Notes: a model not told the origin generated them from the sequence alone. Shown: positions 44,787-54,487, counted from the first letter of the stretch. The stretch is 64,000 bases of DNA from Rhizobium sp. 16-449-1b (GCF_017741935.1 NZ_JAGHMH010000029.1:62001-126000); one strand, 5' to 3'. A program made the numbers and translations.

Positions 44787-44821
44787 GGCCGCAGACGGTG
44801 TTCGTACCACCCTCCGCAGCC
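44787..44821 (+). promoter_or_regulatory. Hairpin upstream of leader ORF, copy 2 (decayed)
   Basis: GGCCGCAGACGGTG pairs with CACCCTCCGCAGCC at 11 of 14 positions. Same position relative to the shared CTAACCACAAT block as in copies 1 and 3. Confidence 0.45.
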
Positions 44822-44852
44822 TAACCACAATGAAGCTGTTTGGAGCTCGGAT

Positions 44853-44994
44853 CATGGCTGATTCTGAGAATAGCAGAAGTTTGCCTTCAATCACCCGTCG
44901 AATATTATGGTGCTCACTCGCCGCTCGTCTGGTGATCAAAATCCCTTTGGTGCGATGGGCCAGGTGTTCTCTTAATCGTGGGGGGCGCAGATGA
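44853..44994 (+). pseudogene. Leader ORF, copy 2, frameshifted
   Basis: Same start (MADSENSRS) and ribosome site as copies 1 and 3, but a fourth T at about 44879-44882 shifts the frame, which stops at 44975. Without it the frame would reach the ATGA at 44991-44994. Confidence 0.6.
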
Positions 44995-45624
44995 CCCGAT
45001 CCGAGAACGCGCCCGATGCAATGCGCCGAAGCTTCCTGACAGGTGCCGCTGCATGGATCACTGGGACGGCGCGGGCTGGCGGAGCCGCACGGGAAGGGGA
45101 TGCCGTCTGTGACGCTGATCCGGTTGTGTCACTGTGGCGCGGCTGGCTGGTGGCTCACTGGTCGTTTGGCGAAGCCTGTCGTCGGCAGCAGACGCTCGAA
45201 ACAGAAATGCTTCGTGGAACTCGGCAGCTTCCCGCGAGTTCAGATCGTTTTCTCCGGGGATGAGGGTTTTATCTGGGCTTACACCGCGGAGGAGATCAAA
45301 CGCCTTCTACCGAGCTCTGAAAATGAGGGCGAGCGACGGTTGGCATTGGCTGAACTAGCGAAACAGCGCCTCGATTGGAACGCGGTCGATATTCGGGTGG
45401 GATATTCCAAAGCCAAGGAGACGGAAGCGGAAAACGCCGACCTAGAGGATAAGCTATTCGAAGCATTATGGAGAACTGCACCCCAGTCGTTCGTCGGCAT
45501 TGCAGCAAAGCTGCATTGCGTGTTGGAGACGGAGGATCCAGGCTCGGATTTGCAAGACGCGCCGTGGCCGCAGTTGCGCACTATTCTGGCTGAACTTGTG
45601 CGGATTGCGGCACCAGACAATTGA
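44991..45624 (+). pseudogene. Tat-signal family protein, copy 2, frameshifted
   Basis: ATG at 44991 opens MTRSENAPDAMRRSFLTGAA and continues to QTLETEMLR; an extra G near 45215 then moves the rest (ELGSFPRVQIVF, GFIWAYTAEEI, GYSKAKETEAENADLED, LHCVLETEDPGSDLQDAPWP) into the next frame, ending at 45624. Copies 1 and 3 are open here. Confidence 0.8.
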
Positions 45625-45834
45625 TCGTCGCGGCTTTCTTTAGCCGGCGCGGAAGATTTTGGCATGATTCCATCTGCCTGCCTCGCAATCTCTATGGGAT
45701 GCATGTAGACTTTGCCGTCTTGGCAGGAACTCGCTGTCTGCAATCATGGTCGTTCGAGATTGCATGACACCCGCGGCGTCAGTCGGGTCGGCCTGCAATG
45801 CAGCTGGTGTAGTGTCTCCTTGTTTTTTCGGTTC

Positions 45835-46971
45835 TCAAGACTGCGACTGAGCGTCCGAAGCACCTATAACCAGTTCGTAGGCAGTGCTGCGGCCGCCAGC
45901 TTCCCCTTTGCGAAGGATGCCTTTAGCCAAAAGGTCTGCGATGTCACGCGACGCCGTGTCCTGGGATGCGTTCGTCAATTTCGCCCATTTGGTCGATGTG
46001 AGCTTCCCCTCGAAATTCCCCTCCAGCAACCGATTGAGAACCTTGGCCTGTCGCGGATTGAGGTCGCGGGCGACATGGCTCTGCCAGAACTCATTCTTCA
46101 GCATGACATTGTCGAGGGTCAGCAAGGCGGCGCCCACCGCACTGCTTAGACGATCGAGAAACCATTGAATCCATTTCGTGATATCGAGCTCCTCGTGGGC
46201 TGTTACGGATTGTAGGGCCTCGTAGTACCCGGCACGCGATTTCTCGATCGCTGCGGACATGGAATAGAGCCGTTGAGCGCCCCCGCCATCGCGCGCAAGG
46301 ACCATGTCGGCGATCGCACGGGTTATGCGGCCATTGCCGTCGCCGAACGGATGGATGGCGACGAACCACAGATGAGCGATAGCGGCTTTGAGAAGAGGAT
46401 CCATCTGCTGTGATCCATTGAACCAATCGAGGAAGGCCTTCATCTCAGTCTCCAGGCGATCGGCCGGCGGTGCCACATAGTGCACCTTCTCGTGCCCAAA
46501 AGCTCCGGACACGATTTCCATGCGGCCTCCGGAATCGTCACGCCAGTCGCCTACCCGAAGTCGATGTCCCCATTCGTTGCGACCGGTCGGAAAGAGGGCG
46601 GCATGCCACTGAAAAAGACGTTCCTCTGTTAAAGGTTTGAAACAGTCAATTGTAGCATCGAGCGTTATGTGAACGATCCCCTCAATCGAGCGGCTTGGCG
46701 TGACAAAGCCGTCGATATCAATACCAAGTCGTCTTGCCAAAGAGGACCTGACTTGTTGCTCATCCAGCTGTTCCCCCTCGATCGCCGACGATTTTACGAC
46801 GTCGTCCGTCAGGGCCCGCAGGAACGTTGCATCACGGGTTCGAAAGCCAAGGCTCTCTACGCGGCCGATAAGGCGGCCCTGGTCAAGGCGCACGTTCGCG
46901 AGAGACCTCGTAAACTGGTCTGATTGCCATTCAAAAGCTGGCCAATTTGGAGACTGCCAAATGTATGTCAT
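45835..46971 (-). CDS. Fic-domain AMP-transferase family protein
   Basis: The 378-residue product has the N-terminal inhibitory motif SSAIEGE (about 62-68), Fic core HPFGDGNGRITR (about 210) and a C-terminal winged helix (LTSTKWAKLTNASQDTASRDI). It would transfer AMP or a related group to target proteins; the intact SSAIEGE helix suggests self-inhibition. Preceded by a repeated operator at 46992-47052. It sits next to module copy 2, and a Fic remnant lies beside copy 3. Confidence 0.92.
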   Translation of the reverse strand: MTYIWQSPNWPAFEWQSDQFTRSLANVRLDQGRLIGRVESLGFRTRDATFLRALTDDVVKSSAIEGEQLDEQQVRSSLARRLGIDIDGFVTPSRSIEGIVHITLDATIDCFKPLTEERLFQWHAALFPTGRNEWGHRLRVGDWRDDSGGRMEIVSGAFGHEKVHYVAPPADRLETEMKAFLDWFNGSQQMDPLLKAAIAHLWFVAIHPFGDGNGRITRAIADMVLARDGGGAQRLYSMSAAIEKSRAGYYEALQSVTAHEELDITKWIQWFLDRLSSAVGAALLTLDNVMLKNEFWQSHVARDLNPRQAKVLNRLLEGNFEGKLTSTKWAKLTNASQDTASRDIADLLAKGILRKGEAGGRSTAYELVIGASDAQSQS

Positions 46972-46991
46972 GCTCTATGATTGGGACTTGA

Positions 46992-47052
46992 TGCGGAGAA
47001 TAGCAAGCTTATTCTCCGCAAATATGCGGAGTAAATTCATATTATCTCCGCA
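46992..47052 (-). promoter_or_regulatory. TGCGGAGA repeats upstream of the Fic gene
   Basis: GCGGAGAATA/TATTCTCCGC (10-bp arms) followed by a second inverted pair GCGGAG/CTCCGC, all within 61 bases ending 21 bases before the start codon at 46971. The Fic protein's own winged helix could bind here. Confidence 0.6.
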
Positions 47053-47454
47053 TGACTTCAAGACGGAGCCATATCGAGAGGTTGACGCTCGTACGTTCAT
47101 AACCGCGAGTGTTTGTCGCCGATCTTTTTCCACTTGCGACCACAGCGACCTGATCGCCGCGCCGCGTTTTCTAGTAGAAGCGGAAAACTTAAGCGTCATG
47201 CCGTTGTTCCCAGGCCCCCTGAATGATGCGTGGCGGGGTTTGACGTCGGCCATGCTTGGAGCGGGAAAGTTTAATCACCCTGTGACGATCTCAGCTTTAT
47301 CCCCCTTATCCAAGCGGATTGTGATTTGCACGGGCGACAGCGGAAAAAATTCTCAACGCGGCTACCTGTCTGATTCCGATAGCTATTCATTGAATTTCCA
47401 ATCCTCAGGATAATATTCCCATCAGCTGGGTTGCTTGACTCTTTGTTGCGACAG
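47053..47454. other. Stretch without a recognisable gene
   Basis: No convincing frame or repeat in about 400 bases. Confidence 0.35.
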
Positions 47455-47469
47455 GAACAGAAACAGAAC
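47455..47469 (+). promoter_or_regulatory. LexA (SOS) box of imuA-imuB-dnaE2
   Basis: GAAC-AGAAACA-GAAC, which on the other strand is GTTC-N7-GTTC. Seventy bases before the imuA ATG. Confidence 0.8.
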
Positions 47470-47539
47470 ATCCGCATTTTGTCCAGCATGATGCTGGTCT
47501 ACAATAATCCGCCACACGACTTGAAGGGAGCCGTGAACG

Positions 47540-48304
47540 ATGACTGCTGCCCGAGCCCAAGGGATATCGGATGTGATCTCCGATCTGCGTGAGCGGATCG
47601 CGACGATGGAAGGTGTATCGGCCAGAAAGGCAGGCTGTCTTGCCTTCGGCGTTCCTGAGATCGATGCGATCCTGCCCGGCGGTGGCCTGGCATACGGCGC
47701 ATTGCATGAGTTCGCCGGTGGCGGGGCAGGGACTGTCGATGGCGCCGCCGCAGCATTGTGTGCCGCCGGCATTGCCGCGCGAACCAAGGGCCCGATCGTT
47801 TGGTGCCTGACCCGGCCCGACCTGTTCTTCCCCGCCTTGGCACAGGTTGGTCTTCATCCCGATCGGGTGATCTTCGTCGAGTCCGACAGAGACGAAGATG
47901 TGCTGGCGAACATGGAGGAGGGCTTGGCCTTCGGTGGCCTCGGCGCCGTGGTCGGCGAGCTCGTCCGATTGCCGATGGTCAGCTCCAGGCGGCTGCAGCT
48001 TGCCGCGGAACGCACGGGCACGATGGCGCTCGCGGTGCGGCGATGGCGACGGCAGACGGAGGCAAACGACTTCGGCCAGCCGACGGCCTCAACGACGCGG
48101 TGGCGTGTCAGCGTCATGCCGTCCGAGGACCTTCCGGTGCCTGGTGTTGGTCGGGCGCAGTGGTTTTTGGAATTGATGCGCGTGAAAGCGGGTGAATGTG
48201 CTGAGTTTCTCGTAAGGGCATGTGATGACAAGGGTCGTATCGATCTATCTCCCGGATCTGCCGACCGATCGGATCAGACGCGACGATCCGTCCATTCCGG
48301 CTGA
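47540..48304 (+). CDS. imuA: ImuA, RecA-like protein of the mutagenesis cassette
   Basis: The 254-residue protein is related to RecA/SulA: GVPEIDAILPGGGLAYGALHEFAGG is the start of the degenerate ATPase core, and VGRAQWFLELMRVKAG is near the end. It works with ImuB and DnaE2 in damage-induced mutagenesis. AAGGGAG precedes ATG. It overlaps imuB by 80 bases. Confidence 0.9.
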   Translation: MTAARAQGISDVISDLRERIATMEGVSARKAGCLAFGVPEIDAILPGGGLAYGALHEFAGGGAGTVDGAAAALCAAGIAARTKGPIVWCLTRPDLFFPALAQVGLHPDRVIFVESDRDEDVLANMEEGLAFGGLGAVVGELVRLPMVSSRRLQLAAERTGTMALAVRRWRRQTEANDFGQPTASTTRWRVSVMPSEDLPVPGVGRAQWFLELMRVKAGECAEFLVRACDDKGRIDLSPGSADRSDQTRRSVHSG

Positions 48305-49736
48305 GCAGGCAATCGCGGTGATCGCCAGGAGCGGCTCGAAACGTTGGGTATCGGCCGTGGATGCGGCTGCGCGAAAAGCGGGATTGCGTGTTGGCATGCC
48401 GGCGGCCAAGGCCCAGGCACTGTTTCGCGGATTGATGCTTGTCGATGCCGAGCCTGATGTCGATGCGGCGGCACTGGAACGGATAACGCTATGGGCGCTC
48501 ACCCAATACTCCCCGATCGTTGCCGTCGACGGCACCGATGGCATCGTGCTCGATACGGAAGGCGCCGATCATCTGCAGGGTGGTGAACTGCCCATGGTCA
48601 CGAAGATCTCCAACCAGTTCCTGGCGCGCAAGCTGACAGCGCGCGTTGCGATCGCCGACACCTGGGGTGCGGCGCATGCCTGTGCGCGGGCCATCAGCCG
48701 CGAGACTGTCATCGTACCTGTTGGCAAGACAGTTGCTGCCGTCGAAAAGCTGCCGATCACGCTCTTGCGCCTGCCGGAGAAGATCGTCGGAGATCTCCGC
48801 ACGCTCGGCTTCCAGACAGTCGGCGAATTGGCCAATACGCCACGCGCGCCGCTGACGCTGCGTTTCGGACCGGAAATCGCCCGGCGCCTCGACCAGATGT
48901 TCGGCCGCGTCGCAGAGCCGATCGATCCGATCCGAACGCCAGAGCTGATCGAGGTCACAAGAGCCTTCGCAGAGCCAATCGGAGCTGCCGAGACCATCGA
49001 CAAATATGTCGGCCGCCTGGTCGTACAGCTGATTGGCGAGCTGCAGAAGCACGGTCTTGGCGTGCGCCGCGCCGACCTGATCGTCGAGAAGGTCGACGGC
49101 AGCAGGCAGGCGATCCGCGCCGGAACGGCCAAGCCCGCCCGTGATGTCGCCTGGCTCACCAAGCTGTTTCGTGACCGGACGGAAAAGATCGAGCCTGGCT
49201 TCGGGATCGAGAAATTGACGCTGGTTGCCGTCATGGCTGAACCGCTTGAGGACATGCAAAGGGTCTCGTCCCTGGTTGAGGACGAGGTGAGGGATGTCAC
49301 TCCTCTCATCGACATATACGGCAATCGCGGACAACGGGTCTATCGTGTGGCGCCGGTTGCCTCCGATGTCCCCGAACGCTCCGTTCAACGCATTGCCGCC
49401 GCATCAGGTCCGCTCGAAGTTGCATGGGTCGGTCACTGGCGCCGGCCAGTCCGCCTTCTGCCGCGACCAGAGCTGATCACGGCAATCGCCCTCATGCCGG
49501 ATCACCCGCCGGCCTCGATTGTCTGGCGCGGCCGGCGGCGAAAGGTCAAGCGTGCCGACGGTCCGGAGCGCATCTTCGGCGAGTGGTGGCAGCGCGATGC
49601 AGAGATGGAGGCGGTCAGGGACTACTTCGTCATCGAGGATGAAGCCGGCGAACGGCTCTGGGTGTTTCGAGCAGGTGATGGTGTCGACCCCGAGACCGGT
49701 GACCATCGCTGGTTCATGCACGGGATATTCGCATGA
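48225..49736 (+). CDS. imuB: ImuB, catalytically inactive Y-family polymerase-like protein
   Basis: The 503-residue product starts TRVVSIYLPDLPTDRIRR in place of the metal-binding D-x-D of active Y-family enzymes, as expected for ImuB, which is an adaptor linking DnaE2 to the clamp. ATG at 48225 has AAGGG at 6 bases; GTG at 48222 is adjacent. Ends 4 bases inside dnaE2 (ATGA). Confidence 0.92.
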   Translation: MTRVVSIYLPDLPTDRIRRDDPSIPAEQAIAVIARSGSKRWVSAVDAAARKAGLRVGMPAAKAQALFRGLMLVDAEPDVDAAALERITLWALTQYSPIVAVDGTDGIVLDTEGADHLQGGELPMVTKISNQFLARKLTARVAIADTWGAAHACARAISRETVIVPVGKTVAAVEKLPITLLRLPEKIVGDLRTLGFQTVGELANTPRAPLTLRFGPEIARRLDQMFGRVAEPIDPIRTPELIEVTRAFAEPIGAAETIDKYVGRLVVQLIGELQKHGLGVRRADLIVEKVDGSRQAIRAGTAKPARDVAWLTKLFRDRTEKIEPGFGIEKLTLVAVMAEPLEDMQRVSSLVEDEVRDVTPLIDIYGNRGQRVYRVAPVASDVPERSVQRIAAASGPLEVAWVGHWRRPVRLLPRPELITAIALMPDHPPASIVWRGRRRKVKRADGPERIFGEWWQRDAEMEAVRDYFVIEDEAGERLWVFRAGDGVDPETGDHRWFMHGIFA

Positions 49737-52700
49737 GCTATGCCGAGCTCCAGGTCACTACGCATTTCTCGTTTCTACGCGGCGCGTCGTCTGCCAACGA
49801 GCTCTTCACCCAGGCAAAAGAGCTTGGGATCGAGGCGATCGGTGTGGTCGATCGCAACAGCCTTGCCGGTATCGTTCGTGCGCTCGAAGCATCTCGCGCC
49901 ACCGGCCTGCGACTGGTGGTCGGCTGCCGGCTGGATCTTGCCGATGGCATGTCGGTGCTGGTCTATCCGACCGATCGCGCCGCCTATTCCCGGCTGACGC
50001 GGCTGATCACGCTTGGAAAGGGTCGTGGCGGCAAGAACAATTGTATTCTTCATTGGGACGACGTCGTCACATATTGCGATGGGATGATCGGCATTCTGGT
50101 GCCTGATCTCGCTGACGGGACCTGCGCCCTGCAGCTGCGCAAGCTGGCCGAGACCTTTGGCGATCGTGCCTATGTGTCGCTCTGTCTGCGCCGGCGGCCG
50201 AACGACCAGCTGCGCCTGCATGAGATCTCCAACATGGCCGTGCGGTTCAAGGTCAAAACCGTGGTCACCAATGACGTGCTCTTTCATGAACCGGGCCGGC
50301 GGCAGCTGCAGGATATCGTCACCTGCATCCGTCATAAGACAACGATCGATGACGTCGGCTTCGAGCGCGAGCGCCACGCCGATCGCTATCTGAAACCACC
50401 GGAGGAAATGCAGCGGCTGTTTCCGCGTTGCCGGCAAGCGCTGGCGCGGACGATGGAGATCGTGCGGCGTTGCACGTTTTCGCTGGAGGAGCTGACCTAT
50501 CAGTATCCGGAGGAAGCGATCGTGCCGGGCAAGGATGCCCAGTCTTCGCTCGAGCACTATGTCTGGGAATGCGTGCCCGATCGTTACCCGGAAGGCCTGC
50601 CGCCGGATGTCCTGAAGATCGTGCGCCACGAGCTCGACCTCATCCGCACCATGAAATATGCGCCCTACTTCCTGACCGTCTTCTCGATCGTCCGTTACGC
50701 CCGCAGTCAGGGGATCTTGTGCCAGGGCCGCGGTTCGGCCGCCAACAGCGCGGTCTGCTATATTCTCGGCATCACCAGCATCGATCCTTCGACCAACGAC
50801 CTGCTGTTCGAGCGTTTCGTTAGCCAGGAGCGCGACGAGCCGCCTGACATCGATGTGGATTTCGAGCACGAGCGCCGTGAAGAGGTCATTCAATGGATCT
50901 ACCGGACCTACGGTCGGGAGAAGGCGGCACTTTGTGCCACCGTCACGCGCTATCGCGCCCGCGGCGCCATCCGCGATGTCGGCAAGGCGCTCGGACTGCC
51001 TGAAGACGTGATCAAGGCGCTCTCTTCGGGCATGTGGTCCTGGTCGGAAGAGGTCTGCGATCGCAATGTCCGCGAACTCAATCTCAATCCCGAGGATCGG
51101 CGTCTCGCCCTGACCCTGAAACTGGCACAGCAGTTGATGGGCGCCCCTCGCCATCTAGGGCAGCACCCCGGCGGTTTCGTGCTGACCCATGACCGGCTTG
51201 ACGACCTGGTGCCAATCGAGCCGGCGACGATGAAGGACCGACAGATCATCGAGTGGGACAAGGACGATGTCGAGGCGCTGAAGTTCATGAAGGTCGATGT
51301 GTTGGCGCTCGGCATGCTCACCTGCATGGCCAAGGCCTTCGAGCTCATTCGCGAGCACAAGGATCAGGATATTGATCTCGCAACGATCCCTCAGGAGGAT
51401 CCTGCGACCTATGCGATGATCCGCAGGGCAGACACGCTCGGGACGTTTCAGATCGAAAGCCGTGCCCAGATGGCAATGCTGCCTCGACTGAAGCCGCGGA
51501 CCTTCTATGATCTTGTCGTGCAGGTCGCGATCGTTCGCCCCGGGCCGATCCAGGGTGACATGGTCCATCCCTATCTGCGTCGACGCGAGGGCAAGGAGGC
51601 AGTCGAGTATCCGACGCCTGAGCTTGAAGCGGTTCTTGGCAAGACGCTTGGTGTGCCGTTGTTCCAAGAGTCTGCGATGCGGGTCGCCATGGTCTGCGCC
51701 GGGTTCACCGGCGGCGAGGCAGACCAGCTGCGCAAATCCATGGCAACCTTCAAGTTTACCGGCGGCGTGTCGCGGTTCAAGGACAAGCTGGTGTCCGGCA
51801 TGGTGAAGAATGGCTACACGCCTGAGTTCGCCGAGAAGACATTCTCGCAGCTGGAGGGCTTCGGATCCTACGGCTTTCCGGAAAGCCACGCGGCATCCTT
51901 CGCCCTGATTGCCTATGCCTCGAACTATATCAAACGTCATTTCCCCGAGGCGTTCTGCGCGGCGCTGATCAACAGTCAGCCAATGGGATTTTACGCACCG
52001 GCCCAGATCGCCGGCGACGCGCGAGCCCATGGCGTCGAGGTGCGTCCCGTCTGCATCAACCGGTCCCGGTGGGACTGCACGTTGGAGAGGATAGGTAACG
52101 GCGATCGGCATGCCGTCCGGCTGGGTTTCCGGCGGGTCAAGGGCTTGCCGGTCGCCGATGCGGCTCGGATCGTCGCCGGTCGCATGAACCGCGACTTCCA
52201 GTCGGTCGACGACACCTGGCGCCGGTCCGGTGTGCCCGCTGAAGCCCTCGTTCAGCTCGCCCAGGCCGATGCCTTCCTGCCCTCGTTAAAGCTCGAGCGC
52301 CGTGATGCGCTCTGGGCGGTCAAGGCATTGCGCGACGAACCCCTGCCGCTGTTTGCCGCGGCCACTGAGCGCGAGATGCAAACCATCGCCGAACAGCAGG
52401 AGCCGGACGTGGAGCTGCGGCAGATGACCGATGGCCACAACGTTATCCAGGACTACAGCCATACCGGCCTGACACTACGCCAGCATCCAATTGCCTTCCT
52501 GCGCAAGGATCTGCAGCAGCGCAACATCATCACCTGCAGCGAGGCGATGAATGCGCGCGATGGACGATGGGTCTATACGGCTGGCCTCGTCCTCGTGCGC
52601 CAGAAACCGGGGTCAGCCAAGGGCGTGATGTTCATCACCATCGAGGACGAGACCGGGCCGGCCAATATTGTCGTCTGGCCGACGCTGTTTGAGAAACGTC

Positions 52701-52990
52701 GGCGCGTCGTGCTTGGATCCTCGATGATGGCGATCAATGGGCGGATTCAGCGGGAAGGGGAGGTGGTGCACCTGGTGGCGCAGCAGCTGTTCGATCTATC
52801 GGGCGATCTTTCGGGGCTCGCCGATCGCGATACCGAGTTCAGGCTGCCGACGGGAAGGGGCGACGAGTTTGCCCATGGGGGTGGTCCTGATCCACGCGAT
52901 GTGCCGAAGCCTGTCGTTCAGGCGCGGGATATGTTTGTGCGCGATTTGCATATCGACACGCTGAAGGTGAAGGCACGAAATTTTCAATAA
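49733..52990 (+). CDS. dnaE2: Error-prone DNA polymerase DnaE2
   Basis: The 1085-residue C-family polymerase has an N-terminal PHP domain (YAELQVTTHFSFLRGAS), catalytic core with RGSAANSAVCYILGI and PDIDVDFEHERRE (catalytic Asp residues), helix-hairpin-helix region, and a C-terminal OB fold (MFITIEDETGPANIVVWP). Translesion synthesis under SOS control with ImuA and ImuB. It converges on a TetR gene with a 7-base overlap. Confidence 0.97.
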   Translation: MSYAELQVTTHFSFLRGASSANELFTQAKELGIEAIGVVDRNSLAGIVRALEASRATGLRLVVGCRLDLADGMSVLVYPTDRAAYSRLTRLITLGKGRGGKNNCILHWDDVVTYCDGMIGILVPDLADGTCALQLRKLAETFGDRAYVSLCLRRRPNDQLRLHEISNMAVRFKVKTVVTNDVLFHEPGRRQLQDIVTCIRHKTTIDDVGFERERHADRYLKPPEEMQRLFPRCRQALARTMEIVRRCTFSLEELTYQYPEEAIVPGKDAQSSLEHYVWECVPDRYPEGLPPDVLKIVRHELDLIRTMKYAPYFLTVFSIVRYARSQGILCQGRGSAANSAVCYILGITSIDPSTNDLLFERFVSQERDEPPDIDVDFEHERREEVIQWIYRTYGREKAALCATVTRYRARGAIRDVGKALGLPEDVIKALSSGMWSWSEEVCDRNVRELNLNPEDRRLALTLKLAQQLMGAPRHLGQHPGGFVLTHDRLDDLVPIEPATMKDRQIIEWDKDDVEALKFMKVDVLALGMLTCMAKAFELIREHKDQDIDLATIPQEDPATYAMIRRADTLGTFQIESRAQMAMLPRLKPRTFYDLVVQVAIVRPGPIQGDMVHPYLRRREGKEAVEYPTPELEAVLGKTLGVPLFQESAMRVAMVCAGFTGGEADQLRKSMATFKFTGGVSRFKDKLVSGMVKNGYTPEFAEKTFSQLEGFGSYGFPESHAASFALIAYASNYIKRHFPEAFCAALINSQPMGFYAPAQIAGDARAHGVEVRPVCINRSRWDCTLERIGNGDRHAVRLGFRRVKGLPVADAARIVAGRMNRDFQSVDDTWRRSGVPAEALVQLAQADAFLPSLKLERRDALWAVKALRDEPLPLFAAATEREMQTIAEQQEPDVELRQMTDGHNVIQDYSHTGLTLRQHPIAFLRKDLQQRNIITCSEAMNARDGRWVYTAGLVLVRQKPGSAKGVMFITIEDETGPANIVVWPTLFEKRRRVVLGSSMMAINGRIQREGEVVHLVAQQLFDLSGDLSGLADRDTEFRLPTGRGDEFAHGGGPDPRDVPKPVVQARDMFVRDLHIDTLKVKARNFQ

Positions 52991-53625
52991 TTGTTCGATT
53001 TCCCAACCGAGGTACGGCGTTCCCCAGGCCATGCTGTCAGCGCGACGTCGATCAGCCGCTTCAGCCGTACATTGCAGGCGCCGTCACAGGCCTGGGCGGA
53101 CATACCCTGGATGATCGCACCATAAAAACGCGCGAGCGTATCGGTGTCGGTTTGCACCGGCAACTCGCCGTCTTCGACGGCACGGTCGAAGCGGGTTTTA
53201 AGGGTCTGCATTGACGCTTCTCGTAAGGCCGCCGTCATCTGCGCGACGGAAGCATTTTCTTCCGCATGCTGCAGAACCGCCGTCGAGACCATGCAACCTC
53301 GCGGCTTGTCCGGCTGTGTGTCGCCGTCAGCGATGTCGGAAAGGTAGAGCGAGAGGGCTTCGTAGACTGGAAGACTGGATTGCAGGATTTCCGAGCGACG
53401 GCTGTTCTCACGAGCAATACTGAAGTCGAGCGCCTGACGATAAAGTTCCTCCTTTGAGCCGAAGGTAGAATAAAGCGTCGGCGGATTGATCCCCATGGCC
53501 TTGGTGAGGTCTGCGGTGGAGGTTCCTTCGTAACCGCGTTCCCAGAACAGGCGCGCCGCGATGTCGAGACCGACGTCGCGATCGAGCGCGCGAGGTCTCC
53601 CTCGCTTGCGGATCAATTTCTCCAT
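52984..53625 (-). CDS. TetR-family repressor
   Basis: A 213-residue protein with N-terminal HTH (ALDRDVGLDIAARLFWERGY, GTSTADLTKAMGI, PTLYSTFGSKEELY) and a C-terminal ligand-binding domain. Divergent from the SDR gene at 53714 with two palindromes in between; probably represses both. Confidence 0.9.
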   Translation of the reverse strand: MEKLIRKRGRPRALDRDVGLDIAARLFWERGYEGTSTADLTKAMGINPPTLYSTFGSKEELYRQALDFSIARENSRRSEILQSSLPVYEALSLYLSDIADGDTQPDKPRGCMVSTAVLQHAEENASVAQMTAALREASMQTLKTRFDRAVEDGELPVQTDTDTLARFYGAIIQGMSAQACDGACNVRLKRLIDVALTAWPGERRTSVGKSNNY

Positions 53626-53627
53626 TT

Positions 53628-53690
53628 TAATAGCGATCCCTATTAAATTATTGACAGTCGTGTTTCGACTCTTATGATAGCGGTCACTAT
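53628..53690 (+). promoter_or_regulatory. TetR operators and promoter of the SDR gene
   Basis: Inverted repeats TAATAG-N6-CTATTA (53628-53645) and ATAG-N6-CTAT (53677-53690). Between them TTGACA at 53651 and TATGAT at 53673, spaced 16 bases, form a promoter towards the SDR gene; the second repeat overlaps its -10. Confidence 0.65.
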
Positions 53691-53713
53691 TTAATTAATC
53701 AACGGAGTGATCC

Positions 53714-54487
53714 ATGTCCCACAGACTAGCAGACAAGATAGCCCTCATCACCGGAAGTTCGCGCGGTATCGGCCGTGCCGCCGCTCTTGCGTTTGCAAGG
53801 GAAGGCGCTGCACTGATTGGCGTGCATTACACCGCTAACAAGGATGCGGCCAATGCCACCGTGCGCGACATCGAGGCGCTCGGAACGAAAGCCGTGGCTG
53901 TGAGGGCGGATCTCAGACACGGCAAGGACGCGGCCGAAAGCCTTTGGGCTCAGTTTAGCGAAGCTGTGCGCAGCGAGAGCGGCTCCGCGGTCCTCGACAT
54001 CCTGGTGAATAATGCCGGCATCGCGCCCGCGTTACCATTGAAGCAGACAAGCGAAGCCGCCTTCGACGAGGTGATGGCGATCAACTACAAAGCGCCATTC
54101 TTCCTGATCCAGGCAGTTGCCGACCACATTCGCGGCAACGGCCGTATCATCAATGTCTCGACCGGGTTCACGCGGATCGCGGCACCAACGCACCCGGCCT
54201 ATGCCGCCTCCAAGGGCGCGCTGGAGACATTGACGCTGGCGTTGGCACCTGAATTTGCCGCTCGTGGGATTACCGTCAATGCGGTGCTGCCGGGTGTAAC
54301 AGAGACGGATATGAATGCCGAATGGCTGGCGTCGCCGGAAGCGCGCGCCGGTGCCGAAGCACTCTCTGTCTTCTCCCGTGTCGGCCGGGTGGAGGACGTC
54401 GCCGACGTCATCGCCTTCCTCGCGTCGAATGACGCGCGATGGACCACAGGCCAGATGATTGACGCGACGGGCGGTGCCCGGATCTGA
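53714..54487 (+). CDS. Short-chain dehydrogenase/reductase
   Basis: A 257-residue classical SDR: cofactor motif TGSSRGIGRA (about 13-22), NNAG, catalytic Ser in NVSTG and Y-x3-K (YAASK). The substrate is unknown. CGGAG precedes ATG. Regulated by the divergent TetR. Confidence 0.92.
   Translation: MSHRLADKIALITGSSRGIGRAAALAFAREGAALIGVHYTANKDAANATVRDIEALGTKAVAVRADLRHGKDAAESLWAQFSEAVRSESGSAVLDILVNNAGIAPALPLKQTSEAAFDEVMAINYKAPFFLIQAVADHIRGNGRIINVSTGFTRIAAPTHPAYAASKGALETLTLALAPEFAARGITVNAVLPGVTETDMNAEWLASPEARAGAEALSVFSRVGRVEDVADVIAFLASNDARWTTGQMIDATGGARI

Noticed and set aside
46975..47253. A 92-codon minus-strand frame upstream of the Fic gene
   Set aside because: It runs through the Fic operator repeats and has no ribosome site; probably chance.
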